A stretch of 64,000 bases of DNA from an uncultured Lachnospiraceae bacterium. Its GTDB lineage: Bacteria; Bacillota; Clostridia; Lachnospirales; Lachnospiraceae. Positions 62,934 to 64,000 of the stretch are shown piece after piece; position 1 is the stretch's first letter; every line of letters begins with the position of its first letter. The DNA is taken from contig CAJUBP010000003.1 of the NCBI GenBank assembly GCA_910584585.1, positions 1 to 64,000 on the forward strand. The letters are read 5' to 3'. The notes beneath the pieces are model-generated. The model was not told where the DNA came from. It searched no databases and saw only the letters and a program-made list of their open reading frames with translations. A program made the translations under genes and the position numbers.

Positions 62934-64000
62934 TTATTTTTGAATCCTTTCTGCAATCAAGTCTCCCATTTCCTTTGTTCCCACCTGAGTGACAGAGGAT
63001 TTCTTCTCTTCTTCCTGAGGCATAATGTCAATGGTGCGGTAACCTTCTTTCAATACCTGCTTGACAGCCAGCTCCACAGCATCCGCCTCCTGATCCAAAT
63101 CCAAAGAATAGCGCAGAAGCATTGCCGCGCTTAAAATGGTTGCAATGGGATTGGCAATTCCCTTTCCGGCAATGTCCGGCGCGGAACCGCCGCTGGGTTC
63201 ATACAGGCCGAATTTGGTGTCATTCAGGCTTGCCGAAGACAGCATTCCGATAGAGCCGGTTACCATGCTCGCCTCGTCTGATAATATATCACCAAACATG
63301 TTCTCTGTCAAAATCACATCAAATTGCTTCGGATCTTTTACCAGCTGCATGGCGCAGTTATCCACCAGCATATGCTCCAGGACAACTTCCGGGTACTCCT
63401 CTGCCACTTCCTCCACTATTTTCCTCCAGAGCCGGGAGGAATCCAGTACATTGGCTTTATCAACGCTGGTTACTTTCTTCCGGCGTTTCATGGCAATGTC
63501 GAATCCTCGTTTGGCAATTCTGCGTATTTCCTGTTCATTGTAAGTCAGGGTGTCCTCCGCAGTCATAAGGCCGTCTCGCTCTTCGGTCACCCTTTTTCCG
63601 AAATAAAGCCCTCCGGTCAGTTCCCGCATAATCATCATATCAAAACCGTCCCCGATAATATCTTCCCTGAGGGGACACGCTTCCTTCAATTCCTCATACA
63701 GATAAGCAGGCCGCAGGTTCGCAAACAGATTCAGGGATTTGCGCAGCTTCAGCAAACCGGCTTCCGGCCTTAATTCCGGCGGAAGCTGATACCAGGGAGA
63801 GGTGCTTGTATTCCCGCCGATGGAGCCCATAAGCACTGCCTGAGCTGCTTTTGCCTGGGCAATGGCTTCGTCTGTCAGCGGAACCCCTGTGGCGTCAATG
63901 GAGACTCCGCCCATCAATATCTCATCATAGGAAAAGGTATGTCCGTACACTTCTCCTGTTTTATCTAATATTTTCTTCGCTTCCCGCACAATTTCCGGCC
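62934..64000 (-). CDS. leuB: 3-isopropylmalate dehydrogenase (5' end cut by window)
   Basis: Reads GPEIVREAKKILDKTGEVYGHTFSYDEILMGG from the window edge. It has GSIGG, LRKSLNLFANLRPAYLY, the catalytic DNCAMQLVKDPKQFDVILTENMFGDILSDEASM block and GSAPDIAGKGIANPIATILSAAMLL. The first 15 or so residues lie outside. Converts 3-isopropylmalate in leucine synthesis; upstream of ilvB. Confidence 0.96.
   Translation of the reverse strand, partial: PEIVREAKKILDKTGEVYGHTFSYDEILMGGVSIDATGVPLTDEAIAQAKAAQAVLMGSIGGNTSTSPWYQLPPELRPEAGLLKLRKSLNLFANLRPAYLYEELKEACPLREDIIGDGFDMMIMRELTGGLYFGKRVTEERDGLMTAEDTLTYNEQEIRRIAKRGFDIAMKRRKKVTSVDKANVLDSSRLWRKIVEEVAEEYPEVVLEHMLVDNCAMQLVKDPKQFDVILTENMFGDILSDEASMVTGSIGMLSSASLNDTKFGLYEPSGGSAPDIAGKGIANPIATILSAAMLLRYSLDLDQEADAVELAVKQVLKEGYRTIDIMPQEEEKKSSVTQVGTKEMGDLIAERIQK

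Overview
The window looks like a chromosomal segment of a Lachnospiraceae-type member of the Clostridia (Bacillota). The evidence is strong AGGAGG ribosome binding sites, the rplU-prp-rpmA-obg order, a yqzL-recO-era neighbourhood, HisZ/short HisG, families common in that group (DUF5688, DUF4474, DUF4956, DUF975, Rpn-type nucleases, M16C peptidase), and a mid-range base composition. No rRNA, tRNA or CRISPR array was seen.

Layout. (1) 1-5650 is a foreign-looking island. I count only two CG dinucleotides in it (1841 and 4599), while GC is common and CG is frequent in everything to its right. It carries two diverged copies of an Rpn-nuclease + SfsA-like module in direct orientation. Between them lie a miniaturised ClpX, an unrecognised overlapping gene and an XRE regulator. 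The right edge falls inside a broken DUF5688 gene. (2) 6.1-9.3 kb is a LysR/MerR/nitroreductase redox locus whose downstream aldo-keto reductase and flavodoxin genes are decayed. (3) 9.4-13.5 kb holds a cytidylate-kinase-like gene, a tyrosine recombinase, dtd, and a divergent SOS pair (LysM protein and lexA) with two clear LexA-type operators. (4) 13.5-21.9 kb is a minus-strand housekeeping block: two radical-SAM-associated genes, rng, L21 leader-rplU-prp-rpmA, obg, yhbY, nadD, yqeK, rsfS. (5) 21.9-28.5 kb is a heterodimeric ABC exporter operon with a small hydrophobic leader ORF and a second cytidylate-kinase-like gene, divergent from a two-component system. (6) 28.9-29.9 kb is a gene-free cluster of large palindromes. 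(7) 29.9-35.8 kb is recU-hisZ-hisG-hisD-hisB-hisIE. (8) 36-49.4 kb is surface and regulatory: an XRE/TPR regulator, two two-component systems, DUF975, a ClC transporter, asparaginase, a cation/proton antiporter, a VTC-DUF4956-carbohydrate-binding lipoprotein cluster with a frameshifted repeat tail, and a sigma-like factor. (9) 49.4-58.9 kb carries a phosphoesterase/DUF4474 pair, the M16C peptidase-era-yqzL-recO group, MscS and an HD-domain protein. (10) 58.9-64 kb is an amino-acid biosynthesis run, leuB (cut by the window end)-ilvB-serC-serA.

How the parts work together. The core blocks look like ordinary operons. Prp should trim the N-terminal extension visible on L27. LexA should repress both itself and the LysM protein. 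HisZ complements the short HisG. The first ABC half-transporter has Asp in place of the catalytic Glu and the second is canonical, which indicates a heterodimer. The most unusual object is the CpG-free island. The palindrome cluster at 29 kb, which shares a repeat family with 48.6 kb, is second.
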